Shown in pieces: positions 1 through 5,403 of a stretch of DNA of 5,822 nt. Under the pieces are notes generated by a model, which worked only from the letters and a program-made list of their open reading frames with translations, did not search any database and was not told where the DNA came from. The stretch lies in contig JAHDCT010000072.1 in assembly GCA_020629735.1 (NCBI GenBank), positions 1 to 5,822 on the forward strand. Direction: 5' to 3'. The stretch's first letter is position 1. Each line of letters begins with the position of its first letter. This stretch comes from a bacterium (GTDB lineage: Bacteria; Patescibacteriota; Gracilibacteria; Absconditabacterales; Absconditicoccaceae). A program made the translations under genes and the position numbers.

Positions 1-85
1 AAATCTTAAAAAAATCAAAAAATATGAATAAGTTTTAACAAAGGAATTAAATTTCCAAAAAAAAAATCAAAAAAAAAAAATTTAT

Positions 86-93
86 TAACTTTG
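86..93 (+). promoter_or_regulatory. Candidate Bacteroidota -7 promoter box (TAACTTTG)
   Basis: TAACTTTG matches the Bacteroidota -7 consensus TAnnTTTG exactly. The position where a -33 TTTG would be expected falls in an A-tract, so the -33 half is missing; an A-tract could act as an upstream element instead. Transcription from here would give a leader of roughly 165 nt that includes the 174-198 palindrome. A weaker alternative -7 box, TAATTTTC at 166-173, abuts that palindrome. Neither is certain. Confidence 0.3.
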
Positions 94-173
94 TTTTTAA
101 GAATATTTCTTTGGATATTCATTTTCACTTGGCAAAAGCATTTTTAAATGGGATTGAAGCAGATTTAATTTTC

Positions 174-198
174 AATTAAAATCCTAAGGATTTTAATT
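174..198. repeat. Perfect 25-nt palindrome upstream of the operon
   Basis: AATTAAAATCCT, a single central A at 186, then AGGATTTTAATT form a perfect 12-bp inverted repeat. The left arm can also pair with TTTAATT at 164-170 across a 3-nt loop (TTC), so two alternative hairpins compete. The site lies 65 nt before the first start codon. It could be an operator for one of the XRE regulators, a leader-RNA structure or part of an origin of transfer. The sequence shows the symmetry; the role is inference. Confidence 0.6.
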
Positions 199-263
199 TA
201 CCGAAATATAAACACTAAGAAATATTGTACATAGAATGTTAAATGATACTAAAATAGAAAGCC

Positions 264-983
264 ATGCATAGTGAGATGATATTAATATTGGTAATAGCCA
301 TTAGCGGATTGATTATTTCAACTTCCTCATGCAATGTAAAGGAGAACAGGTTCAATCATATATCAGTTTTGTATGACATTACCGATGAGCATATTGTAAA
401 GCCCGAAGGTGAAAGTATTCTAAATGTGTCTGGTTCTAACGGTATGAAATGGTGCGGAATTGATTTCTTGTTTTCAACCATAAGCGACGTAGAGTATGGG
501 GCTGTTGATAGAATAATACTTGAACCCGCGAATGAGTATTTCAGTAATGCGATGGTGAGAAAAAAACAATTAAGCAAATTCAAGGAAGAGCTTAACGCGG
601 CAATCTCTAAACAAGAAGTGGATGGCAAAAGATACTCCATTATATACCCTGTCATTGTTAGAGAAGCCAACCGACTAGCACAACAGTCCTCAGTACAGAG
701 TAAGCACCTTATTGTTTACTCTGACTTGATGGAAAATTCACCCGGGTTTTCTCTTGCGTCTTATCGTGTAAGCAGTGGAACGAGTGAATCTGATAAACTT
801 ATGCATAAGTTACAATCTCAGTATGGTGTTACCCTTGCTGATTCACTTGAAGGTTTGCAGGTTCATTTTATATACACTGCAAGTGACTATAAAGATTCGA
901 AACGTTTCTCAGCTATTGCCTCTATGTATAAAAGGTTTTTTCAAGAACGAGGAGCTACAGTAAATATTTCAGCAAATCTCTGA
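264..983 (+). CDS. Predicted lipoprotein with a von Willebrand A-like domain, first gene of the mobilization operon
   Basis: The 239-residue product starts with a hydrophobic segment (residues 5-20) ending in TSSC, so Cys23 is the likely lipidated residue after signal peptidase II cleavage, which would place the protein in the cell envelope. After it, ISVLYDITDEH (33-43) looks like strand 1 of a vWA/Rossmann-like fold, with an Asp-x-Thr-Asp stretch (38-41) in place of the metal-site motif DxSxS. KHLIVYSDLMENS (148-159) resembles the later vWA strand with its SD motif, and the C-terminal helix plus strand (about 215-239) fits the end of such a domain. The metal site is therefore non-canonical. 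Met5 (position 276) is an alternative start that still leaves a signal sequence. The next gene begins 4 nt after the stop, so the two are co-transcribed. Similar uncharacterised proteins are, from memory, found beside Bacteroidota mobilization genes. Its function is unknown; an adhesion or transfer-apparatus role is speculation. Confidence 0.75.
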   Translation: MHSEMILILVIAISGLIISTSSCNVKENRFNHISVLYDITDEHIVKPEGESILNVSGSNGMKWCGIDFLFSTISDVEYGAVDRIILEPANEYFSNAMVRKKQLSKFKEELNAAISKQEVDGKRYSIIYPVIVREANRLAQQSSVQSKHLIVYSDLMENSPGFSLASYRVSSGTSESDKLMHKLQSQYGVTLADSLEGLQVHFIYTASDYKDSKRFSAIASMYKRFFQERGATVNISANL

Positions 984-987
984 GTTC

Positions 988-1182
988 ATGAATAGGCTTG
1001 TAATGATATCCAGCAAGGTTCTTCGTTTTACTGGGGTAATTCTTTGGAACCTTCTGGGTGTCATTTTTAGAATTATAGTTGCGCTAATGTATTTACTCAC
1101 GAAGTTATTAGAAATCGGATTCCGACATCTTAATAAGGCACTTGAACTCATCATCCTTGGTGAGAACTATAAAATAAAATAA
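988..1182 (+). CDS. Small membrane protein, possible anchor for the coupling ATPase
   Basis: The product has 64 residues. A basic N-terminus (Arg3, Lys10, Arg13) precedes a long hydrophobic stretch at about 14-37 interrupted by Arg28, so it makes either one long transmembrane helix or a tight hairpin. An amphipathic tail (40-58) and a basic end (YKIK) follow. It starts 4 nt after the lipoprotein gene and stops 2 nt before the coupling-protein gene, which supports a real, translationally linked gene. VirD4-type coupling proteins normally carry N-terminal transmembrane helices and the one encoded next lacks them, so this peptide may supply the anchor in trans. That is inference from position and hydrophobicity only; no family is recognised. 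Confidence 0.65.
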   Translation: MNRLVMISSKVLRFTGVILWNLLGVIFRIIVALMYLLTKLLEIGFRHLNKALELIILGENYKIK

Positions 1183-1184
1183 AT

Positions 1185-2612
1185 ATGACACGAACAGTTT
1201 TTGAAACACTTAAGGAAATGGGTGAAATCGTTTTTGCTTCCTTAGTCCCACTTTCTGACGCAATTTTTTCATTTGGGAAAAATAACCCACATGATTACCA
1301 AGCTCATTTTTTGAAAGAAAACAAATTACTTTCAAAAACAAATCAAGGCTTTGTCGTTACAGGTAAGAAACAGCTTTCGAAGCAGCTTTCGTATAGAAAT
1401 ATGCTCGTATGTGGGCAATCAGGTTCTGGTAAAACATCTTCAGTAATCATTCCATCATTACTAGCTATGAATACAAGTCTGGTTGTACATGACCCAAGTG
1501 GTGAATTATTTCATGCTACATCGGGCAGATTACAAAACGAAGGATACCAGGTTATGGTACTTAATTATGGTGATCCTGCTGCCTCAGTCGGATTTAATCC
1601 ACTGATAAGAGCTCATTCGCCTTCAGATATCTCCAAAGTTATTTCAACACTTGTACGCGCTACTCTTGGTGATAATGCTAAAGACCCTTTTTGGTCTCTC
1701 CAAGCTATTTCTCTTATCTCTATTCCCATTGCCATTTTAGTAAAACAACAGAGAGAATATCTTAATCTGGCCAATGTTAGGCGTTTGGTCGAAGTGATGG
1801 CTGGTGATCCTAAGAAAATGGATAAACTGGTTGTTGGAACTGGTGATATGAAAATACTCGATAGTTATAAAAGCTTTATCGCTATGAGTCAAAATACATT
1901 TTCTTCGATTGCCGCAACAGCTCTTGCTGCTTTAAATCTGTTTCAAGATGAAAAATTGGCATTAATCACTTCTGCGGATTCGATTGATTTCAGGCAGTTT
2001 CGTAAAAAGAAGACCGCTCTGTTTATTCAATCGCCTACAATCGATATGAAGTATTATGCGTCGGTGACCAGCATCCTTACTTCTCAGCTATTTGGTACTG
2101 TAATGAATGAGCTCCCAAAAAAAGGAGAACATGACATATTTTTTCTATTAGATGAAGCAAGCTCATTAACCATACCGAATTTACCTATTGTTATTGCTAA
2201 CATACGAAAATATAATTGTGGGATTATGTTGATTGTCCAAGACTTCGCTCAATTGCAGCGAGTCTATGGAAAAGAGGACGCTGAAAGTATTCGCACTAAC
2301 TGTTATACCAAGCTTTATTTCTCCGGGCAAAGTCTCCAGACTGCACAAGAACTAGAAAAGATACTTGGTAAATACACTTTTGTTGATGAGCATAACAGAA
2401 AGCAATCTCGCCCTTTAATGACTGCTGATGAAATTCGATCTATGGATATTGAAAAAAGCCTCATTATATGTGGGCATAATCGTCCAATACTAGCTCGAAT
2501 GACTCCTTTTTATAAAAACCGAAAATTCCGGAATCAAGTTCTGTTGCCTCCGCCCAAGGTAGTTGGAGATATAACTCAAGATGAAGTGGCTTTTTTACCA
2601 CTTACTAAATGA
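1185..2612 (+). CDS. VirD4/TraG-type type IV coupling ATPase (conjugative DNA transfer family), without N-terminal membrane helices
   Basis: This 475-residue P-loop ATPase would bring the relaxase-DNA complex to a type IV secretion channel and energise transfer at the inner membrane. Visible motifs are Walker A GQSGSGKT (77-84), a VHDPSGEL segment (101-108) matching the DPxGE motif after strand 2 in VirD4/TraG proteins, GFNPL (136-140), Walker B IFFLLDE (318-324, Asp323 and Glu324) and QDFAQL (352-357), corresponding to the conserved Gln-containing motif after Walker B. The intervening, mostly helical region (about 145-250) fits the all-alpha domain. Classical members are around 550-700 residues with two N-terminal transmembrane helices; here only a weakly hydrophobic stretch (about 15-30) precedes the ATPase core. 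The ATG lies 2 nt after the preceding stop in a different frame, and no good earlier start is seen. The protein looks intact. Bacteroides literature often calls coupling proteins of mobilization operons MobC, but naming varies. Confidence 0.93.
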   Translation: MTRTVFETLKEMGEIVFASLVPLSDAIFSFGKNNPHDYQAHFLKENKLLSKTNQGFVVTGKKQLSKQLSYRNMLVCGQSGSGKTSSVIIPSLLAMNTSLVVHDPSGELFHATSGRLQNEGYQVMVLNYGDPAASVGFNPLIRAHSPSDISKVISTLVRATLGDNAKDPFWSLQAISLISIPIAILVKQQREYLNLANVRRLVEVMAGDPKKMDKLVVGTGDMKILDSYKSFIAMSQNTFSSIAATALAALNLFQDEKLALITSADSIDFRQFRKKKTALFIQSPTIDMKYYASVTSILTSQLFGTVMNELPKKGEHDIFFLLDEASSLTIPNLPIVIANIRKYNCGIMLIVQDFAQLQRVYGKEDAESIRTNCYTKLYFSGQSLQTAQELEKILGKYTFVDEHNRKQSRPLMTADEIRSMDIEKSLIICGHNRPILARMTPFYKNRKFRNQVLLPPPKVVGDITQDEVAFLPLTK

Positions 2613-2619
2613 TGGCAGT

Positions 2620-3087
2620 ATGCAGTATAAAAATCTAAAGGATTATTTGACTAAAAGTGGCGTTCTAAAAGGCACACCTGATCAAATAGAGATTGCAAAA
2701 GCTGAGTATCGACGTATTTATCAGCGGGAGTACAAAAGAAGAAGACGTAGCCAAAACAAAGAAATTTCACTTCTAATTAATACTAAATTGCATAAACGGT
2801 TACTGAGAGTTTCAAAGAAAACTGGCACAACGATACAAGAGGTAATTATCAGGTCACTAGAAGAGCAGCAATATTCTTTTGTTGAACTTTATGACCGTAA
2901 AGTTCTAGAGAAGCTAATTCAACTTTTGGCAAACATCCATTCCGAAATCACGTATATCGCTGATAAGGGTATCTCAGATACGCCATCATATAATGACGTA
3001 CAAAATAAAGTGTTGATGATTGAAGTATTCTTCATGAGAATGCTCCAAGTGCAAACAACATCTCATTCTCGAAGTACATGTACCTAA
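2620..3087 (+). CDS. Ribbon-helix-helix relaxosome accessory (mobilization) protein
   Basis: From the ATG at 2620 the product has 155 residues. An in-frame ATG at 2581 would add 13 residues, but it overlaps the coupling-protein gene by 32 nt and its extra residues look like out-of-frame coding. The 2620 start leaves a 7-nt gap typical of this operon. A strongly basic stretch (YRRIYQREYKRRRR, 30-43) leads into EISLLI (48-53), a plausible beta-strand, then two helices (about 55-66 and 70-82) around a turn at KKTGT (66-70). This is a ribbon-helix-helix layout as in MobC/CopG-like proteins. The C-terminal helical part (about 92-143, LLANIHSEITYIADKG) loosely recalls the NLNQIA region of MobC-type accessory proteins. 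Such proteins bind the origin of transfer and help the relaxase open it; the relaxase gene starts 14 nt downstream. The family call comes from motif shape and context. Confidence 0.75.
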   Translation: MQYKNLKDYLTKSGVLKGTPDQIEIAKAEYRRIYQREYKRRRRSQNKEISLLINTKLHKRLLRVSKKTGTTIQEVIIRSLEEQQYSFVELYDRKVLEKLIQLLANIHSEITYIADKGISDTPSYNDVQNKVLMIEVFFMRMLQVQTTSHSRSTCT

Positions 3088-3101
3088 ACATTATGTGAGT
3101 T

Positions 3102-4112
3102 ATGATTATAAAATCTATGTCACGGACTACAGGTGGAGGAAACATCTCTGGACTTATAAATTATATGTTTCGAGAAGATAAAGTAATGAGTCAATTCAAG
3201 TATCAAACACGGAATGGAGAATTTCTTCCTCACTCTATAACGCATTTATTAAAAGGAAACTCACTTCGAGAATGGGCATCTGAATTCGAGCATTGCAGAA
3301 TGCAAAGAAAGTATAAGCGAAAAGGTGCCGTTGAACTTTATCATGATGTAATATCTTTTGCGAAAAGTGATAATCACTTAATAGATGATTCTTTACTTAC
3401 GGATATCACTCGCCAATATATCAGACGACGAACGCCGAACGCTCCAGCAGTAGCGACATATCATACTGACACCGATCATTATCACATTCACATAGCTATT
3501 GCAGGAGTTCAATACGCTTCTGGCTTAGCAAACAGAGTGTCAAAACAAGATTTTGCATGTATCAAGCAAGAAATGGAGATGTATCAGCAGATGTATTATC
3601 CTCAATTGAACAATTCGCGAGTAGAGCATGGTGGATATTACAAAACGAAAATTAAAAACCGCCAGAAAAAGCATCATGAATTTGTTCGTAAAAGCATTCA
3701 GAATGCCCTTGACGTATCAAGTACAATGGAAGAACTCAAGCAGCTTCTTAATGATGCACGAATATCATTCTACGATAGAGGCGAATTAAAGCATTACGGT
3801 GTATCCTATGACGGTACGAAGTATAGACTCACAACTCTTGGATTTGAAAAGGAGATCAATCATTTGATTAAAGAAGAGAGTCAACTCATTGAATTAGATG
3901 CAGTTCGTAGTACCAATCAACGGGAGGTGCATATAAAAAGCCAACGCAATTTATCAAGTCGCCTTGAAGCTATTGACCAAATGTATAACGATTACATGAA
4001 TGAGATAGCGAATACCCCAAGAAATGAAAAGAGTCTAAGTCTTGAATACGATTCACATGTTGACGAATCACTATCACTAGGTAAAAGCTATTCAGAGGAA
4101 AGAGAGCATTAA
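3102..4112 (+). CDS. MOBP-type relaxase (relaxase/mobilization nuclease domain)
   Basis: The enzyme would nick one strand at the origin of transfer, stay covalently attached to the 5' end through a tyrosine, and pilot the strand through the channel. All three relaxase motifs are visible in the 336 residues. Motif I is MIIKSMSRTTGGGNISGLINYM, with Tyr21 the likely nucleophile. Motif II is ELYHDVISF (78-86, His81). Motif III is YHTDTDHYHIHIAIAG (120-135), in which His121, His126, His128 and His130 include the metal ligands of the HxDxxHxH signature. The nuclease domain covers about residues 1-180. The remainder is basic and then charged/helical, with no helicase or primase domain, so this is a short, nuclease-only relaxase. 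An alternative start at Met6 (3117) would lose conserved N-terminal residues. The gene looks intact and precedes the XRE gene by 10 nt. Confidence 0.93.
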   Translation: MIIKSMSRTTGGGNISGLINYMFREDKVMSQFKYQTRNGEFLPHSITHLLKGNSLREWASEFEHCRMQRKYKRKGAVELYHDVISFAKSDNHLIDDSLLTDITRQYIRRRTPNAPAVATYHTDTDHYHIHIAIAGVQYASGLANRVSKQDFACIKQEMEMYQQMYYPQLNNSRVEHGGYYKTKIKNRQKKHHEFVRKSIQNALDVSSTMEELKQLLNDARISFYDRGELKHYGVSYDGTKYRLTTLGFEKEINHLIKEESQLIELDAVRSTNQREVHIKSQRNLSSRLEAIDQMYNDYMNEIANTPRNEKSLSLEYDSHVDESLSLGKSYSEEREH

Positions 4113-4122
4113 TAGTTTAAAT

Positions 4123-4488
4123 ATGGACACTAAGAAAATATACGTTGGAAGTAATTTATCGAAACTAAGATGTCTAAGAGGGCTTAAGCAGGACACTTTG
4201 GCTCGTGCGCTTAATGTACCACAAACAGTATATTCACGTGTAGAGCGAAGTCTTACTCCTATTTCTCAAGAGCAGCTTTCGAGCCTTGCTCAAATTCTTG
4301 AGGCACCTGCCCAATTCATTTTACACGATGATGATTTCGTTATAGTTCGACCAGAGGACTTTGTCATTTCAGGAGAGCTACTCCAACAGTTCAAAGACAT
4401 TTATGAGTCAAGAATTGTCGATTTGAAAGCTCAGCTCATTTTTCTTCAATCGATAATTGAAAAAACAGTCAGGCTTAAGGACAAGTAG
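4123..4488 (+). CDS. XRE-family helix-turn-helix regulator, last gene of the mobilization operon
   Basis: The 121-residue product has a Cro/C1-type helix-turn-helix domain at about residues 8-66. The turn region is LKQDTLARALNVPQTVYSRVE (21-41), with the QTVYSRVE helix expected to contact DNA. A linker rich in acidic and hydrophobic residues (68-80) and a C-terminal helix with coiled-coil character (about 85-119) suggest dimerisation. Its co-transcription with the relaxase gene suggests autoregulation of the mobilization operon, perhaps through the 174-198 palindrome, but this is inference. Architecture and C-terminal end (QLIFLQSIIEK) resemble the leftward regulator at 4880-5263 (EIQFLRTLIQK), so the two are probably distant paralogues. 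Confidence 0.88.
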   Translation: MDTKKIYVGSNLSKLRCLRGLKQDTLARALNVPQTVYSRVERSLTPISQEQLSSLAQILEAPAQFILHDDDFVIVRPEDFVISGELLQQFKDIYESRIVDLKAQLIFLQSIIEKTVRLKDK

Positions 4489-4558
4489 GTATAAAGGACA
4501 AGGATAGAAAGACAATAATTAAAGACGAATTTATTGTCTTTTATCTTGTCCTTTATAC
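4489..4558 (+). terminator. Long near-perfect inverted repeat at the operon end, probable terminator
   Basis: Left arm 4489-4518 and right arm 4531-4558 pair over 28 bp with only two single-base bulges, around a 12-nt loop (4519-4530). The left arm begins right after the TAG stop of the XRE gene, as expected for a transcription terminator. No clear U-run follows on the plus strand, so it is not a textbook intrinsic terminator. The 9-mer AAGGACAAG occurs at 4477-4485 and 4494-4502 and inverted at 4545-4553, the first copy inside the coding end, so a protein-binding or origin-of-transfer role is an alternative. Confidence 0.6.
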
Positions 4559-4591
4559 GCATCATCGTCACTATATGTTGTGGAAGAATGA

Positions 4592-4647
4592 TTTCAACGC
4601 ATTTGTGTTACCTGTGATTATTTATGCTCGTTGCACTTGCGTTGAAA
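4592..4647. repeat. Inverted repeat TTTCAACGCA / TGCGTTGAAA
   Basis: TTTCAACGCA at 4592-4601 recurs as its exact reverse complement at 4638-4647, 36 nt apart. The arms sit in the poorly coding spacer between the two convergent regulator genes. The 10-bp match could be a chance pair, a protein-binding site or part of an origin of transfer; nothing else in the sequence separates these options. Confidence 0.4.
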
Positions 4648-4842
4648 GTAATTTACAGCGGCTGTAGTGTAGGAAATAAGAAGGTAAATAAAGAACGTAA
4701 CGATGATGGTTTGGTAATAGAATTACTGCAATGTAAGCTCATGTTGATGCAGGAAAGCGATTTTAGTAGTAATAGAAAGCAAAGATTGCATGTGTACAGG
4801 AATTTTATTCAAAATCCCTGCGCACATTCTAGAGGGGAGTAA
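4624..4842 (+). CDS. Doubtful small ORF, lipoprotein-like start
   Basis: This is a 72-codon reading frame in the spacer between the convergent XRE genes. Its first residues (MLVALALKVIYSGCS) look faintly like a lipoprotein leader with Cys14, but there is no basic residue directly after Met1 and the rest (about 20-72) is charged without a recognisable domain. The start lies within the 4592-4647 inverted repeat, and its TAA stop forms part of the loop of the 4832-4849 hairpin. No family is recognised; it may well not be a gene or may be a decayed remnant. Confidence 0.22.
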   Translation: MLVALALKVIYSGCSVGNKKVNKERNDDGLVIELLQCKLMLMQESDFSSNRKQRLHVYRNFIQNPCAHSRGE

Positions 4843-4849
4843 TCCCCTC
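4832..4849 (-). terminator. Small GC-rich hairpin with GUAA loop between convergent genes
   Basis: GAGGGGA (4832-4838), loop GTAA (4839-4842) and TCCCCTC (4843-4849) form a perfect 7-bp, GC-rich stem. On the plus strand the loop would be a stable GNRA tetraloop in RNA. It lies 30 nt beyond the stop codon of the leftward XRE gene, so it could end that transcript, but no U-run follows on either strand. A terminator or RNA-stabilising role is inferred from position. Confidence 0.4.
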
Positions 4850-4879
4850 AAACCCCTAAAAGCAATCGCAGTTATTTCT

Positions 4880-5263
4880 CTATTGCTCTTTTTGAATAAG
4901 AGTCCTAAGGAACTGAATCTCTCCCCAAAGCTTTTCATTTTCATTTTGGAGACTCAGAATATGTGCTTCGTATGAAGCGCGCTCTTTATCACTCAAGCCA
5001 TTAATGGTATTGAGAAAGCCAGAGTAGGAGCAATTCTCGAATAATATTTTCTCATCAAATGTGATCAGCTTTAATGGATCAATATCAAAGACTGATGAAA
5101 CATTTTCAATAACTTCTTTGTCGATTTTCCGATTTCCAGTTTCAATGTTGGAATATGCTTTTTGACTAATGTTAAGCTTCTTAGCCATATAGTCTTGCGA
5201 GAAGCCTTTAAGCTCTCTAATCTTTCTGATGTTTTCTCCAATTTTAGTACTTGTGATACTCAT
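4880..5263 (-). CDS. XRE-family helix-turn-helix regulator, leftward
   Basis: The 127-residue product carries a Cro/C1-type helix-turn-helix at about residues 8-66 (IGENIRKIRELKG, then FSQDYMAKKLNISQKAYSNIE, 21-41). A short linker follows (IDPLKLITFDE), then a charged C-terminal helix (about 88-125, LSDKERASYEAHILSLQNENEK...) with clear coiled-coil character, suggesting a dimer. Small single-gene regulators of this layout are common in Bacteroidota. The gene is transcribed away from the beta-barrel gene at 5404, and the shared upstream region holds two palindromic sites 21 bp apart, the expected arrangement for an autoregulated dimeric repressor. It converges on the mobilization operon. Whether it belongs to the mobile module or to the neighbouring chromosome is not decided by the sequence. 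Confidence 0.9.
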   Translation of the reverse strand: MSITSTKIGENIRKIRELKGFSQDYMAKKLNISQKAYSNIETGNRKIDKEVIENVSSVFDIDPLKLITFDEKILFENCSYSGFLNTINGLSDKERASYEAHILSLQNENEKLWGEIQFLRTLIQKEQ

Positions 5264-5302
5264 GTCTTAGATTTTTCTTCAATGACAAGCTAAAAATACC
5301 AC

Positions 5303-5336
5303 TTCTAATTTAGAATTGTATACTTCTATGTTAGAA
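5303..5336. promoter_or_regulatory. Pair of palindromic operator-like sites, 21 bp apart
   Basis: TTCTAATTTAGAA (5303-5315) is a perfect palindrome around a central base. TTCTATGTTAGAA (5324-5336) is the same site with one mismatch. Both are preceded by AC, and their starts are exactly 21 bp apart, about two DNA turns, so dimers would sit on the same face. Further half-sites TTAGAA (5339-5344) and TTCTA (5348-5352) follow. The array lies between the leftward XRE gene and the rightward beta-barrel gene; a weak leftward -7 box (TATTTTTA, complement of 5291-5298) lies just beyond the first site. Binding by the XRE protein encoded at 4880-5263 is the likely use. Confidence 0.65.
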
Positions 5337-5346
5337 CATTAGAATA

Positions 5347-5377
5347 TTTCTACGGGGTGCCACCTAAGTTAGTTTTG
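5347..5377 (+). promoter_or_regulatory. Bacteroidota-type promoter for the beta-barrel gene
   Basis: TAGTTTTG at 5370-5377 matches the -7 consensus TAnnTTTG exactly. TTTC at 5347-5350 is a one-mismatch -33 TTTG element, 19 bp upstream, which is the normal spacing. The start codon follows 26 nt later at 5404. The operator-like pair ends 10 bp before the -33 element, so a bound regulator could act on this promoter as well as on the leftward one. Confidence 0.6.
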
Positions 5378-5403
5378 TTCTTATTCATTTAAATCTAAGT
5401 ATC

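Larger units (their letters stand above)
1..263. other. AT-rich non-coding leader of the mobilization operon
   Basis: No convincing gene lies here on either strand. The stretch is extremely A/T-rich, with two A-tracts (about 57-66 and 69-80) separated only by TC. It also holds a short inverted repeat (GAATAT at 101-106, ATATTC at 115-120), a candidate -7 box at 86-93 and a 25-nt palindrome at 174-198. Its place directly before a six-gene operon suggests it carries the promoter and operator, and perhaps the origin of transfer, but no nick site can be recognised by eye. Confidence 0.6.

Noticed and set aside
57..80. A-tracts as a possible slippage site or transposon target
   Set aside because: No coding frame crosses them and no flanking target duplication or terminal repeat was found; they are treated as part of an AT-rich leader.
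356..670. 104-codon leftward frame inside the lipoprotein gene
   Set aside because: It is a shadow of the rightward gene, which has a signal sequence and operon context; the antisense product has no recognisable domain.
1371..1391. Tandem CAGCTTTCG repeats (1371-1379 and 1383-1391) with a third copy at 4273-4281
   Set aside because: All copies encode Gln-Leu-Ser inside real genes; three 9-mers can arise from shared codons, and no regulatory role is suggested by position.
2581..2619. Upstream in-frame start giving a 168-residue accessory protein
   Set aside because: It overlaps the coupling-protein gene by 32 nt and adds unlikely residues; the ATG at 2620 fits the operon spacing better.
4489..4558. 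Inverted repeat as a miniature transposable element or CRISPR-like repeat
   Set aside because: There is one copy, a 12-nt loop, no evident target duplication and no spacer pattern; a terminator or binding site is simpler.
4723..4975. Overlapping small frames 4723-4944 (minus) and 4790-4975 (plus)
   Set aside because: Both run into the XRE gene at 4880-5263 in another frame or strand and show no domain or start context; they are shadows.
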